NCBI GenBank assembly: GCA_050299335.1
Contig: JBNKVT010000014.1
Span: forward strand, 1-64,000
Direction of reading: 5' to 3'
DNA from: JBNKVT01 sp050299335
GTDB lineage: Bacteria; Pseudomonadota; Alphaproteobacteria; Rhodobacterales; Rhodobacteraceae
Length of the DNA stretch: 64,000 nucleotides
The notes beneath the pieces are model-generated. The model saw only the letters and a program-made list of their open reading frames with translations, was not told where the DNA came from and ran no database searches. The number at the start of each line of letters is the position of its first letter. The first letter of the stretch is position 1. The position numbers and the translations under genes are program-made. Shown in pieces: positions 50,557 through 60,069 of this stretch.

Positions 50557-53376
50557 ATGAGTTTCGCAGATGAAATCTCGACCTTTCCCGAGGTCTTCGA
50601 CGAGGCGGCGGCGGCCCGCGCAGCCGATCTCTATGCCGGTGAACCCGAGACGGTTCGGCGGCTGATCGGGGCCGTCGCGTCGAACGCGCCTTATCTGGCC
50701 GGACTACTGGAGCAGGAGGCGACCTGGCTGCGTCCCGCGCTTCGTGGCGCTACGGGGGACGCCGTCTCGGACGCGATTGCCGAGATCGGCGGGGACGGAT
50801 TTTCCGAGCTCGCCCAGAGCCTGAGACAGGCCAAGCGGCGGGTGGCGCTGATCACTGCTCTGGCCGATCTCGGCGGGGTCTGGGGGCTTGAGGACGTGAC
50901 CGGCGCGCTCAGCGATCTGGCGGATGCGGCGGTGCAGGCGGCGCTGGATTATCTGGTCGGTGCCGAGCAGGCGCGGGGCAAGCTGCCGGAGGTGGCGGCA
51001 CGCAATGCGGGGCTCTTCGTGCTGGCCATGGGCAAGCTTGGGGCGCGGGAGCTGAATTATTCCTCGGATATCGATCTGATCGTGCTCTTCGACGAAACGC
51101 TCTATCCGCCCGGGGACTACATGGATATCCGCAAGGTGCTGATCCGGGTCACCCAGCGCATGGTCAAGCTCCTGTCGGATCTGGACGGCGGTTATGTCTT
51201 CCGCACCGATCTCAGGCTCAGGCCCAACCCTTCGGCCACGCCGGTCTGCATCGGCGCCGGCTCGGCCGAGCGCTATTACGAGGCCGAGGGACGGACCTGG
51301 GAGCGGGCCGCCTTCATCAAGGCGCGGGTCTGCGCCGGGGACGCGGCGATCGGCGGGCGTTTTCTGGCGGAATTGCAGCCGTTTATCTGGCGCCGGCATC
51401 TGGATTTCGCCGCCATCCAGGACGCCCATGACATCCGGCTGAAGATCCGCAAGCACAAGGGGCTGGGCGGCGATCTGGTGCTGGAGGGCCACGACGTCAA
51501 GCTGGGCCGGGGCGGCATCCGCGAGATCGAGTTCTTCACCCAGACCCGTCAGCTGATCTGCGGCGGCCGCGATCCCGATCTGCGCAGCCCCCGCACGCTC
51601 GACGCCCTCGACGCCCTGACCGGCAAAGGCTGGGTGGCACCGGCGGTTCGCGACACGCTCCGCGCGGCCTATATCGCGCATCGGACCCTGGAACACCGGC
51701 TGCAGATGATCGACGATGCCCAGACCCAGACCCTGCCGACAAGGCCCGAGGCGATGGCGCGGCTGACGGGGTTCTGCGGCTATGGCGACGCGGCGGCGTT
51801 TCGCGCCGATCTCACCGGGCGGTTTTCCCAGGTCCACGCCCTTACCGAGCCGTTCTTCGCCCCCGGATCGCCGAAGGCGCGCGCCTCCGAGACTCTGTGG
51901 GACCGGTTCGCCGACCCCGCCGCCGCCGAGATGCGGGTGGAGGGATGGCAGGGCTTTGCCGCCCTCAGATCGGCGCGGGCCCGGGGGATTTTCGACCGGG
52001 TGCTGCCGATGCTGCTGACCCAGATCGCCAAGGCGCAGAATCCCGATGAGGCGCTGGCCGAATTCGAGCGTTTTCTGGCCGGATTGCCCGCCGGGGTGCA
52101 AGTGTTCTCGCTGTTCGAAGCCAACGAGAACCTGTTGGAACTTCTGGTCGGCATCTGCGCCTCCGCCCCGAAACTGGCGGCCTATCTGGGGCATAATCCC
52201 GGCGTGCTCGACGCGGTGCTGAGCACGGATTTCTACCAGCCTCTGCCGGGGGTCGCCGTGCTGACGGATGAATTGGGCGCGGTCCTGGCAGCGGCGGAGG
52301 GCTATGAGGAAAAGCTCGATGCGGCGCGGCGCTGGGCCAAGGAGCTGCATTTCCGGATCGGTGTGCAGCTTTTGCGCGGATTGCAGGATGCCGAGGCGAC
52401 CGGACAGGCCTATTCGGCGCTGGCCGAGGCCAGTCTCGCCGCACTCCTGCCTGTGGTGGCCGAGGATTTCGCCGCGCGGCACGGGAAGCCGCCGGGGCAG
52501 GGGGCGGCCGTGATCGCGATGGGCAAGCTCGGTTCGGGCGAGATGACGGCGAGTTCAGATCTGGACCTGATCGTGGTCTATGACGCGGAAGGGGCGAGCC
52601 AGTCGGACGGACGGCGGCCCCTGGCGGTGCCGGCCTATTTCGCCCGCCTGACCCAGGCGCTGGTGGCGGCCCTGACCGCCCCGACCTCGGAGGGGGCGGT
52701 CTATGACGTGGATATGCGGCTCCGGCCCTCGGGGAGGGCGGGGCCGGTGGCGGTGAGCCTGGCGTCCTTCGCCGCGTATCAGCTGACCGAGGCCTGGACC
52801 TGGGAACATCTCGCCCTGACCCGGGCGCGCACCGTGGCCGGGTCAGAAAGCCTCAGAGCGGCGGTAACGGCGGCAATCGCCCGCGCCCTGACAGCAGAGC
52901 GCGACGCGGCGCGGGTGCTGGAGGATGCCGGCGACATGCGGCGGCGGCTGCTCGCGGCCAGGGGCGGCGGGTCGGTCTGGGAGGTCAAGTCCGGGCCGGG
53001 AAGGATGCAGGATGTGGAACTGGTGCTGCAGACCGGAATGCTGCTGACCGGGCGCGCGGACGATCCCTCGCCACGCCGCGCCATTGCTGGTCTTGAAGGC
53101 GCGGGCTGGCTGAGTGCCGGGGATGCGGCGGTCTTTGGCGAGGCGCTGGCGCTTTACGGCAATCTCCAGCAGATCGGCCGGATTGCGGCGGATACGGGGT
53201 TTGAACCCGACAAGGCGGCGCCGGGTCTGACGGCGCTGGTGCTGTCGATCTGCGGCGAGACCGATCCGGATGCCCTTGAAACCCGGCTTCGCGCGGTCGC
53301 AGACCTGGCCCATGAAGCGGCGAACCGGATCGTTCCCCTGCACGAAAAAGTTGAAACAGACCCGCCCGCTGCTTGA
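50557..53376 (+). CDS. glnE: Bifunctional glutamine synthetase adenylyltransferase/deadenylase
   Basis: GlnE of 939 residues, close to the usual 900-1000. The deadenylase half has GKLGARELNYSSDIDLIVLFDE (about 157-178), the adenylyltransferase half has GKLGSGEMTASSDLDLIVVYD (about 655-676), both nucleotidyltransferase centres, each followed by the conserved DMRLRPSG-type stretch. It tunes glutamine synthetase in response to PII. It begins 67 bases after hisN. Confidence 0.97.
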   Translation: MSFADEISTFPEVFDEAAAARAADLYAGEPETVRRLIGAVASNAPYLAGLLEQEATWLRPALRGATGDAVSDAIAEIGGDGFSELAQSLRQAKRRVALITALADLGGVWGLEDVTGALSDLADAAVQAALDYLVGAEQARGKLPEVAARNAGLFVLAMGKLGARELNYSSDIDLIVLFDETLYPPGDYMDIRKVLIRVTQRMVKLLSDLDGGYVFRTDLRLRPNPSATPVCIGAGSAERYYEAEGRTWERAAFIKARVCAGDAAIGGRFLAELQPFIWRRHLDFAAIQDAHDIRLKIRKHKGLGGDLVLEGHDVKLGRGGIREIEFFTQTRQLICGGRDPDLRSPRTLDALDALTGKGWVAPAVRDTLRAAYIAHRTLEHRLQMIDDAQTQTLPTRPEAMARLTGFCGYGDAAAFRADLTGRFSQVHALTEPFFAPGSPKARASETLWDRFADPAAAEMRVEGWQGFAALRSARARGIFDRVLPMLLTQIAKAQNPDEALAEFERFLAGLPAGVQVFSLFEANENLLELLVGICASAPKLAAYLGHNPGVLDAVLSTDFYQPLPGVAVLTDELGAVLAAAEGYEEKLDAARRWAKELHFRIGVQLLRGLQDAEATGQAYSALAEASLAALLPVVAEDFAARHGKPPGQGAAVIAMGKLGSGEMTASSDLDLIVVYDAEGASQSDGRRPLAVPAYFARLTQALVAALTAPTSEGAVYDVDMRLRPSGRAGPVAVSLASFAAYQLTEAWTWEHLALTRARTVAGSESLRAAVTAAIARALTAERDAARVLEDAGDMRRRLLAARGGGSVWEVKSGPGRMQDVELVLQTGMLLTGRADDPSPRRAIAGLEGAGWLSAGDAAVFGEALALYGNLQQIGRIAADTGFEPDKAAPGLTALVLSICGETDPDALETRLRAVADLAHEAANRIVPLHEKVETDPPAA

Positions 53377-53447
53377 TCGGCAGCCGCCTTTGTGCTCAGA
53401 CTTGCGACAATGGCGCGAATGAGCGTTGTAGGTTGTCTGGTTGGGGC

Positions 53448-54290
53448 ATGGTCTGGGTTATTGGTGTCGGAATCGGGTTCGTCCTGCTCTATCTCTGCTG
53501 GATCGAGCCTCGCTGGCTGGTGATCCGCCGCTACCGCGAGCCCCTGCCGGGATTGAAGACCCCGCTCAAGGTCGTTGTCGCCTCGGACCTGCAGCCGAAT
53601 TCACTGCACTGGCCGGTGGGTCGGCTTGGCCGCGCCTTTGCCGCCATGAACCGGGAGAACCCTGACCTGGCGGTCTGGCTCGGGGATTTCGTCGGCGGCA
53701 AGACCAATCCCGCGACGGTGATCGGACGGTTGGTCGCCTCCCTGCAACCCGGGATCGACGAGGTCGCAGGTGCGATGATGCAGCTGAAGCCGAAAATGGG
53801 CCATGTGGCGGTGCTCGGGGAACGGGACCGGGCGGCCTCGGAGGACGTGGTCACGGAAGTGCTGGAGCGGCACGGGGTGGTGCTGGCGGGCGGCGATATC
53901 GTGATGATGACCGAACCCGAGAGCCTCGAGCAGCTGCAGGTTCTGGGCTATGGTTCGCGGCTGGAGAAGATTCGGGGGCCGGGGTTTCTGCATGAGCGGA
54001 TCAACCGCTATGTGCCGGTGATCGGGATCTGCCACTCGCCGGACGAATTCGTGCCCGAGCGCAACGGTCCGCCGGTGATCCTGGGCGGGCATACCCATGG
54101 AGGACAGGTGCGGCTGCCCTGGCTCGGGGCGTTCGTGCTGCCGGTGGAAAACCGGCGTTTCGACCGGGGGTGGTTCACGGAATGGGGCCAGCGGTTTTTT
54201 GTAACTTCGGGGATGGGCACGGCGGTTCTGCCGGTGCGCTTCCTCTGTCCGCCCGAGATCGTGGTGATCGAGTTCATACCGGCGCGGTAG
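53448..54290 (+). CDS. Membrane-anchored metallophosphoesterase-like protein, degenerate
   Basis: A 280-residue YaeI-like calcineurin-fold protein anchored by an N-terminal membrane segment (MVWVIGVGIGFVLLYLCW). Family motifs are altered: the usual D-x-H is SDLQP, the GNHD is GERD, while WLGDFVGG, CHSPDEF and GGHTHGGQVRLPWLG are kept. Two metal ligands are therefore missing and activity is doubtful. An in-frame TTG at 53373 would add 25 residues and overlaps the glnE end. It has no clear Shine-Dalgarno. It converges on the PAS_5 gene. Confidence 0.8.
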   Translation: MVWVIGVGIGFVLLYLCWIEPRWLVIRRYREPLPGLKTPLKVVVASDLQPNSLHWPVGRLGRAFAAMNRENPDLAVWLGDFVGGKTNPATVIGRLVASLQPGIDEVAGAMMQLKPKMGHVAVLGERDRAASEDVVTEVLERHGVVLAGGDIVMMTEPESLEQLQVLGYGSRLEKIRGPGFLHERINRYVPVIGICHSPDEFVPERNGPPVILGGHTHGGQVRLPWLGAFVLPVENRRFDRGWFTEWGQRFFVTSGMGTAVLPVRFLCPPEIVVIEFIPAR

Positions 54291-54350
54291 CTCCGGAAGC
54301 GGGCGACGGGCAATCCGCTTCACCGCAAGGGTTTCTGAGGTCGCGCCAAC

Positions 54351-54394
54351 GAAATTTTTCAAAAATTTCGGCCGCGTTCTTCGAAAGAACGCGG
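54351..54394. repeat. Pair of perfect palindromes
   Basis: GAAATTTTTCAAAAATTTC (54351-54369) is followed three bases later by CCGCGTTCTT / AAGAACGCGG with a three-base loop (54372-54394). Both lie between convergent genes. The element looks like a mobile or repeated intergenic hairpin unit; the window holds no second copy. Confidence 0.7.
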
Positions 54395-54492
54395 TGCCTC
54401 TTGCGCCATCAAGCACCGACCTGACCGGGCGTTCCCTGGCAGCAAGACGCGCCGGATGGCTGCGCCGCACCCACTTCTCACCCCGAAATCGT

Positions 54493-54520
54493 AAAAAAAA
54501 ACGGGCCCCGCGGGACCCGT
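54493..54520 (-). terminator. Rho-independent terminator of the PAS_5 gene
   Basis: On the minus strand a stem ACGGGTCC / GGGCCCGT (imperfect, GC-rich) is followed by a run of eight or nine T residues, starting about 25 bases after the stop codon. Confidence 0.8.
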
Positions 54521-54543
54521 GAAAAGTCATCTTGAGGGAAAGG

Positions 54544-55191
54544 TCAGACCACTTTCAGGTGCCCCCGCGACCGCTTGGTCGGAACGGGTGCGTCCGGGTT
54601 GCCCTCGATGGTTTTCAGCAGGGGCGCGATCCCGGGGATCGGGAAATTCTGCGGGTCATCGACGAATCCGGGCATCGCCGGTTCCTCGGCATCGGTGGCG
54701 GTCTCCTTGATCACGTCGACCCTGTGGCCGGTAATGGCGAAATTCACCGGCGGAAAGGCGATCGGACGCTCGACGATCGTGCAACCCAGCACCCGGGTCA
54801 CCTCGCCGAAATCCGAGCGCAGCGGAAGCAACAGCATTGTCCCGTCGCTGACCTTGCCCCGATTGTCGCAGGCCTGCAGATCCAGTTCAACGACCGCCGG
54901 CGCGTGCAGGACCGAGTTCAGATGCCGGGAGAATTCCTCGCGATAGGCCGCATCCATCAGCGCCTCGGGCGGCATGCCGCGGATTTCCATCCCCATCATC
55001 TCGCACATCTTCATTCCTGCCAGCCGCACCCGGACCTGGCCGGGGCCGAGATGTTCGAGGATGAACATGTTCTCGAGCGCGGATTCAAACTTGCGCGGAT
55101 CGAGCTCCGACCGGTAGGGCGCCAGGCGCCCCGCCCTAAGCGTCTCCCAGTAGTTCCGCAAATTCGGCAGTGTTTTTACGTCCATGACCAT
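54544..55191 (-). CDS. PAS_5 (DUF1457)-family protein
   Basis: A 215-residue PAS-fold protein of the PAS_5 family, common in alphaproteobacteria. LRNYWETLRAGRLAPYRSELDP (about 12-33), MFILEHLGPGQVRVRLAGMKMCEMMG and MEIRGMPPEALM are diagnostic. It probably senses a ligand or acts as a protein-interaction module; the role is unknown. ATG at 55189-55191 chosen (the ATG two codons later is equally possible). The open frame beyond this start is antisense to yicC. Confidence 0.88.
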   Translation of the reverse strand: MVMDVKTLPNLRNYWETLRAGRLAPYRSELDPRKFESALENMFILEHLGPGQVRVRLAGMKMCEMMGMEIRGMPPEALMDAAYREEFSRHLNSVLHAPAVVELDLQACDNRGKVSDGTMLLLPLRSDFGEVTRVLGCTIVERPIAFPPVNFAITGHRVDVIKETATDAEEPAMPGFVDDPQNFPIPGIAPLLKTIEGNPDAPVPTKRSRGHLKVV

Positions 55192-55355
55192 TTGACTAAC
55201 GCCGGGCCGACCCCTTAGATTTCGGCCCTTGATCGCGTCCCTTCCCGTTTCCTTCCACTGTCTGCAAGCTAGAACAATTTTACTCAATTGTCGCGGTTTT
55301 TGATAACGAAGGGTTAATGGGAGGGGCGGTTTTGAAAGAAAGAAACGGAGACCTG

Positions 55356-56249
55356 ATGGGATTGCAGTCGATGACGGGGTTCGCCTCGGTGAGCGGGCGG
55401 GACGAGGGTGTGGAATGGGCCTGGGAGGTGCGCTCGGTGAATGCCCGCGGGTTGGAAGTGCGGATGCGGTTGCCGGAGGGAATGGAGGCGCTGGAGGCGA
55501 AAGTGCGCAGTTCGGCGGCCGCGGCGCTGAAACGCGGTTCGGTGAATGTGGCGTTGAAGCTGCAATGGCCGGAGGCGAACGGGGCGGCGCAGCTGAACGC
55601 GGATGCACTCTCCGGCATGATCTCGGCGGTGAAGGCGGCTTGCGATGCGGCGGAGGCGGCGGGGCTGGATCTCGCATCGGTGACGGCCGGGGAGTTGCTG
55701 GGACTGCGCGGCGTCCTCGATCAGGGACGGCGGGCGGAGACGAGTGCGGCGCTGGTCGCATCGGTCGGCGACGGGCTCGGACCGCTTTTCGAGGGTCTCA
55801 GGGAGGCGCGGGCGAAGGAAGGGGCCGCCCTGGCTGCGGTGCTCAAGGGCCAGGTGACGCGGATCGCCGAGCTTGTGGCGGCGGCGCGCGACAGCGACAC
55901 GGCACGGATGGTAAAGCTGGGCGAGACGCTGAAGGCCCGGGTGGCGGCGCTTCTGGAGGAGACCCAGATCGTCGACGAGGCGCGGCTGGCCCAGGAACTG
56001 GCGCTCCTGGCCGTCAAGGCCGACATCACCGAAGAGATGGACCGGCTGGAGGCTCATATCACATCGGCTCATGCGCTTCTGGGCGCGGCGGGCGCGGTGG
56101 GTCGCAAGCTCGATTTCCTGATGCAGGAGTTCAACCGCGAGGCCAACACCCTGTGTTCCAAATCGGGCGACGCCGCCCTGACGGCGGTGGGGCTGGAACT
56201 GAAGGTTGTGATAGATCAGATGCGTGAACAGGTGCAGAATGTGGAGTGA
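55356..56249 (+). CDS. yicC: YicC-family endoribonuclease
   Basis: A 297-residue YicC-family protein: LQSMTGFASVSG opening, RSVNARGLEVRMRLPEG, DITEEMDRLEAHI and the C-terminal GRKLDFLMQEFNREANTLCSK, all hallmarks. YicC is linked to RNA turnover. The ATG at 55356 is preferred because GGAGACC lies just upstream and the conserved LQSMTGF follows. It is followed by gmk after three bases, an operon common in bacteria. Confidence 0.94.
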   Translation: MGLQSMTGFASVSGRDEGVEWAWEVRSVNARGLEVRMRLPEGMEALEAKVRSSAAAALKRGSVNVALKLQWPEANGAAQLNADALSGMISAVKAACDAAEAAGLDLASVTAGELLGLRGVLDQGRRAETSAALVASVGDGLGPLFEGLREARAKEGAALAAVLKGQVTRIAELVAAARDSDTARMVKLGETLKARVAALLEETQIVDEARLAQELALLAVKADITEEMDRLEAHITSAHALLGAAGAVGRKLDFLMQEFNREANTLCSKSGDAALTAVGLELKVVIDQMREQVQNVE

Positions 56250-56252
56250 CAG

Positions 56253-56894
56253 GTGAAACGGCGCGGGCTTCTCATCATCCTGTCCTCGCCCTCGGGGGCC
56301 GGGAAGTCGACCCTGGCGCGGCGGCTGATGGACTGGGATCCGACGATTTCCTTCTCGGTCTCGGCGACCACCCGAGCGCCCCGCCCGGGCGAGGTCGAGG
56401 GGCGGGAGTATTTTTTCAAGAGCCGTGAGGAATTCCAGGCGATGGTGGACGCGGGCGAGATGCTGGAACATGCCGAGGTGTTCGGGAAGTTCTACGGCTC
56501 TCCCAAAGGTCCGGTCGCGGCGGCGGTGGCCGAGGGGCGCGATGTGCTTTTCGACGTCGACTGGCAGGGCGGCCAGCAGATCCGGGGCTCGGCGCTTCGG
56601 GACGCGCTGGTCTCGATCTTCATCCTGCCACCGTCGATTGCCGCTTTGGAGGCGCGGTTGCGCGCCCGGGGACAGGACAGCGCCGAGGTGATTGCCGGGC
56701 GGATGGCGAAGTCCCGCGACGAGATCAGCCATTGGGCGGAATATGATTATGTGCTGGTCAACGACGATCTCTATGCCTGTGAGGCGGCGCTGAGGGGGAT
56801 CGTCGAGGCCGAACGTCTGCGCCGGGACCGGCAGCCGGGGCTGGTGGGCTTTGTCGCCGGGCTGAACCGGGAATTCGAGGAGCGGCAGGGATGA
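56253..56894 (+). CDS. gmk: Guanylate kinase
   Basis: Gmk of 213 residues: P-loop LSSPSGAGKSTLARRL, SVSATTRAPRPGEVEGREYFF and a LFDVDWQGGQQIRG core. It converts GMP to GDP. The start is a GTG. It overlaps the next gene by four bases. Confidence 0.96.
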   Translation: MKRRGLLIILSSPSGAGKSTLARRLMDWDPTISFSVSATTRAPRPGEVEGREYFFKSREEFQAMVDAGEMLEHAEVFGKFYGSPKGPVAAAVAEGRDVLFDVDWQGGQQIRGSALRDALVSIFILPPSIAALEARLRARGQDSAEVIAGRMAKSRDEISHWAEYDYVLVNDDLYACEAALRGIVEAERLRRDRQPGLVGFVAGLNREFEERQG

Positions 56895-57418
56895 CGCTTT
56901 ATGCGCTCGACGGGGTCCGCCCGCGTTTGCCCGAGGATGGCGACTACTGGGTGGCCCCGGGCGCGCATCTGATCGGCAAGGTGGAACTGAAATCCGGCGC
57001 GTCGGTCTGGTTCAACTGCACGCTCCGCGGCGATGTTGAGCCGATCACGGTCGGCGAGGGGTCGAATATTCAGGAAAGCAGCGTCTGCCATACCGATCCG
57101 GGCTTTCCGCTGGTGATCGGGGCGCATTGCACCATCGGGCATCGCGCCATCCTGCATGGCTGCGTGATCGGCGACGGGTCGTTGATCGGCATGGGGGCAA
57201 CGGTGCTGAACGGAGCGCGGATCGGCAAGGGCTGCCTGATCGGCGCCGGGGCGCTGGTGACCGAGGGCAAGGAAATCCCGGACGGCTCGCTGGTGATCGG
57301 TGCTCCGGGCAAGATCGTCCGGGCGCTGGACGAAGCGGCGCAGTCCGACCTGCTGGCCTCGGCGGCGCGGTATCGCGAGAACATGGCGAGGTTTCGGGAC
57401 GAATTGGAGGCGTTGTGA
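56891..57418 (+). CDS. Gamma carbonic anhydrase-like hexapeptide protein
   Basis: A 175-residue left-handed beta-helix protein of the YrdA/gamma carbonic anhydrase family. Hexapeptide-repeat rungs and three candidate zinc histidines lie in SVCHTD and CTIGHRAILHGC. Activity is not certain for the family. The start forms an ATGA overlap with gmk. Confidence 0.9.
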   Translation: MTLYALDGVRPRLPEDGDYWVAPGAHLIGKVELKSGASVWFNCTLRGDVEPITVGEGSNIQESSVCHTDPGFPLVIGAHCTIGHRAILHGCVIGDGSLIGMGATVLNGARIGKGCLIGAGALVTEGKEIPDGSLVIGAPGKIVRALDEAAQSDLLASAARYRENMARFRDELEAL

Positions 57419-57428
57419 CCCGGCGCGG

Positions 57429-57836
57429 ATGGCTATGAGACGCGGGGTCTATCCGCCTGGCGCGCGGCAGACGGCCGATGAGATCAGGGTCTCGCCGGCG
57501 GTGATCTCGAACGGTCTGGTGTTTCTGACCGGCATGACCGGCAGCGCGCCGGACGGCGCGATATCGGACGACCCCGAGACCCAGTTCCGGGCGGCGTTCG
57601 ACAAGATTGCCGCCACCCTGAAGGCCGCGGGATCGGGCTGGGAGGCGGCGGTCGAGATGACCTCTTACCATGTCGGCCTTGAGGGCCATTTCGATCTGTT
57701 CAACTCGGTAAGAGCGGATTATGTCCACGCGCCCTATCCGGCCTGGACGGCGGTGGAGGTTGCCGGGCTCAGGCGCGCGGGTGCGCTGGTCGAAATCCGG
57801 GTGATCGCCGAAGCAGGCGATCCGCCGCAGTCGTGA
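57429..57836 (+). CDS. RidA-family protein
   Basis: A 135-residue RidA/YjgF-type protein with SNGLVFLTGMTGSAPDG, the fold's core LEIxxR-like RAGALVEIRVIAEA and the YPAWTAVEV strand. RidA members hydrolyse reactive enamines/imines; the conserved arginine is in EIRVIAEA. It follows the carbonic-anhydrase gene by 10 bases in the yicC operon. Two ATGs two codons apart compete as start. Confidence 0.85.
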   Translation: MAMRRGVYPPGARQTADEIRVSPAVISNGLVFLTGMTGSAPDGAISDDPETQFRAAFDKIAATLKAAGSGWEAAVEMTSYHVGLEGHFDLFNSVRADYVHAPYPAWTAVEVAGLRRAGALVEIRVIAEAGDPPQS

Positions 57837-57845
57837 AAGGCGCTT

Positions 57846-59378
57846 TCAGCCGAACACCCCGGACAGCACCAGGAACAGCAGCCCCGAAATCCCCGCTGCA
57901 GCCGGGACGGTGATCACCCAGGCGGCGACGATGGTCAGGAAATGCGAGCGGCGGACCAGCTTGCGGCGCTGGCGTTCCTCGATGGCGAGGCGCAGTTCCG
58001 GCGGGCGGGCCGCCTTCAAGGCAAGGGCGCGGCGCTCGACATACCATTCGCGGAAGAAGCCGACGCCGAAGACCCCGCCGACGGCGATATGGGTCGAGGA
58101 GACCGGCAGGCCGAGCCAGGAGGCGGCAATGACGGTGATCGCCGCCGACAGGGCCACGCAATAGGCCCGCATCGGGTTCAGCTTGGTGATCTGCGAGCCG
58201 ACCATGCCGATGAGCTTGGGCCCGAAGAGGACGAGGCCGACCGAGATGCCGACCGCGCCGATCAGCATCACCCAGGGCGGGATGGCGACCTGGGTGGCGA
58301 CGCCGCCGGTCTCCTGCGCATGGACGATGGCGGCGAGCGGGCCGACGGCGTTGGCGACATCGTTGGCCCCATGGGCGAAGGACAAGAGCGCGGCCGAGAC
58401 CACCAGCGGCAGGCGGAACAGGGTTTTCAGCGACCGGTTGCGGTTCTCCAGCCCTTGTGCCTGCCGGCGGATCAACGGCACCGAGGCGGCCCAGGCGGCG
58501 ATGCCGATCCCGGCGCCGATCGCCAGGGCCAGCGGCAGCGAGATTTTCACCACATGCTTCAGCCCCTTCAGGGCCAGATAGGCCCCGAAGGCCCCGGCCA
58601 TGATGCCGATCAGCACCGGCACCCAGATGCGGGCGGCGGCGATCTTGTCGTCGCGGTAGATGATCCGCCACTTGATGAAGGCGAGGAACAGCGCGGCGAT
58701 GACGCCACCGAGAACCGGCGAGATCACCCAAGACGCGGCAATCGCCCCCATGGTCGGCCAGTTGACCGCCGCCAGCCCTGCCGCCGCGATCCCGGCGCCC
58801 ATCACCCCACCCACCACCGAATGGGTGGTCGAGACCGGCGCGCCGATCCAGGTGGCGAGATTGACCCAGAGCGCCGCTGACAGGAGTGCCGCCAGCATCG
58901 CCCAGACGAAGATCCGCGTGCTGGCGAGGCTCGAGGCGTCGATAATGCCCTTGGAGATCGTCGAGACCACGTCGCCCCCCGCGAGGATGGCCCCGGCGCT
59001 CTCGCAGACCGCTGCAATCGCGATGGCCCCGGCCATCGACAGCGCCCGGGCGCCGACCGCCGGTCCCATGTTGTTGGCGACGTCATTGGCGCCGATATTC
59101 AGCGCCATGTAGGCGCCGAAGGCGGCGGCGACGACGATGAACAGCCCGCCCGGCTGACCGCCGGTGAGGATCGAGGCGGCCAGCGCCGCAATCCCGACGA
59201 ACAGCAGCGACAGCCCGACGGCGATCAGCGGCCTTGCGGCATACATGGTCGCCGCTTCCAGCCGCGAGACCCGGTTGAGGTCGCGGTCGAGGGTCCGCCA
59301 CTGGTTCGAGGCGTCGGTCCCGGATCCGGAACCGGCTGCATCGGCGTCGGGGCGGCCCGGCGCGGTCTTGTCGCTCAT
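57846..59378 (-). CDS. pit: Pit-family inorganic phosphate transporter
   Basis: A 510-residue PHO4/Pit transporter with the paired signatures GANDVANNMGPAVGARAL (about residues 94-111) and HGANDVANAVGPLAA (about 330-345) and some ten membrane helices. It imports phosphate, likely as a metal-phosphate complex. It overlaps the upstream NUDIX gene by four bases. Confidence 0.94.
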   Translation of the reverse strand: MSDKTAPGRPDADAAGSGSGTDASNQWRTLDRDLNRVSRLEAATMYAARPLIAVGLSLLFVGIAALAASILTGGQPGGLFIVVAAAFGAYMALNIGANDVANNMGPAVGARALSMAGAIAIAAVCESAGAILAGGDVVSTISKGIIDASSLASTRIFVWAMLAALLSAALWVNLATWIGAPVSTTHSVVGGVMGAGIAAAGLAAVNWPTMGAIAASWVISPVLGGVIAALFLAFIKWRIIYRDDKIAAARIWVPVLIGIMAGAFGAYLALKGLKHVVKISLPLALAIGAGIGIAAWAASVPLIRRQAQGLENRNRSLKTLFRLPLVVSAALLSFAHGANDVANAVGPLAAIVHAQETGGVATQVAIPPWVMLIGAVGISVGLVLFGPKLIGMVGSQITKLNPMRAYCVALSAAITVIAASWLGLPVSSTHIAVGGVFGVGFFREWYVERRALALKAARPPELRLAIEERQRRKLVRRSHFLTIVAAWVITVPAAAGISGLLFLVLSGVFG

Positions 59379-59851
59379 GAGGCGGTCTCTCCGGTGGCGG
59401 GATCGAAGCCGCGCAGCAATTCGGCCAGGTCAGGCTCGTCAACGCGGGTGGCGGCCTCTTCGGGGCTCACCCATTCGCGGCGGCGGGCCTTGGCTTCGGG
59501 ATAATCGGCGGCCAGCGCCAGGGCGGGGACGGCGAAGACCTTGACATCGGTCGGCACCGGTACCCCGCCCTCGACGCGCTTGAGATAGTGATAGGTGCCG
59601 ATCTGGGGCCGGTTCTCGCCGACTTCCGAGACACCCGCTTCTTCCCAGGCCTCGCGAAGTGCCGTGCTTTCGGCATCGAGCCCGGTGATCGGCCAGCCCT
59701 TGGGCAGGATCCAGCGGCCGGTATCGAGCGAGGTGATCAGGATGATCTCGGTCCCCGCTTCGCCCTGCCGGTGGCACAGGGCGGCGACCTGAAAGGCGGC
59801 GGGACGCCGGATGATCGGGGCGACGTATTTCTGCCAGAGAGACGTGAGCAT
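59375..59851 (-). CDS. NUDIX hydrolase
   Basis: A 158-residue NUDIX hydrolase: the motif LREAWEEAGV lies after GWPITGLDAESTA, with the R-E-x2-E-E-x-G core intact; the first glutamate of the classical box is replaced. The family covers Ap4A and diphosphoinositol-type phosphohydrolases. Being co-transcribed with the phosphate transporter suggests a phosphate-related role. Confidence 0.85.
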   Translation of the reverse strand: MLTSLWQKYVAPIIRRPAAFQVAALCHRQGEAGTEIILITSLDTGRWILPKGWPITGLDAESTALREAWEEAGVSEVGENRPQIGTYHYLKRVEGGVPVPTDVKVFAVPALALAADYPEAKARRREWVSPEEAATRVDEPDLAELLRGFDPATGETAS

Positions 59852-59921
59852 GGGGCCTGTTTTCCGGTTTTGCGCGGATTTGAAGCGGACTTAGCATCAA
59901 TCGGGGCCGGGGTCTAACCTG

Positions 59922-59939
59922 CTGTCACAAATTCTTCAT
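59922..59939 (+). promoter_or_regulatory. Imperfect Pho-box-like repeat
   Basis: CTGTCAC-AAAT-TCTTCAT resembles two PhoB half-sites CTGTCAT spaced by four bases; the second half-site matches only 4 of 7. It lies about 70 bases upstream of the NUDIX-pit operon. Confidence 0.3.
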
Positions 59940-60069
59940 GAAGTGTGCAGGATAGGGAGGCGACTTGTAGCCAGATCGTTTGGAATGTGAAGAAACGCTT
60001 TTCGCTGCCTCTCTCTTTCGGTCCGGACGCAAGATACGATCCAGTGTCTCAGACGAACCCGGAAACGAT

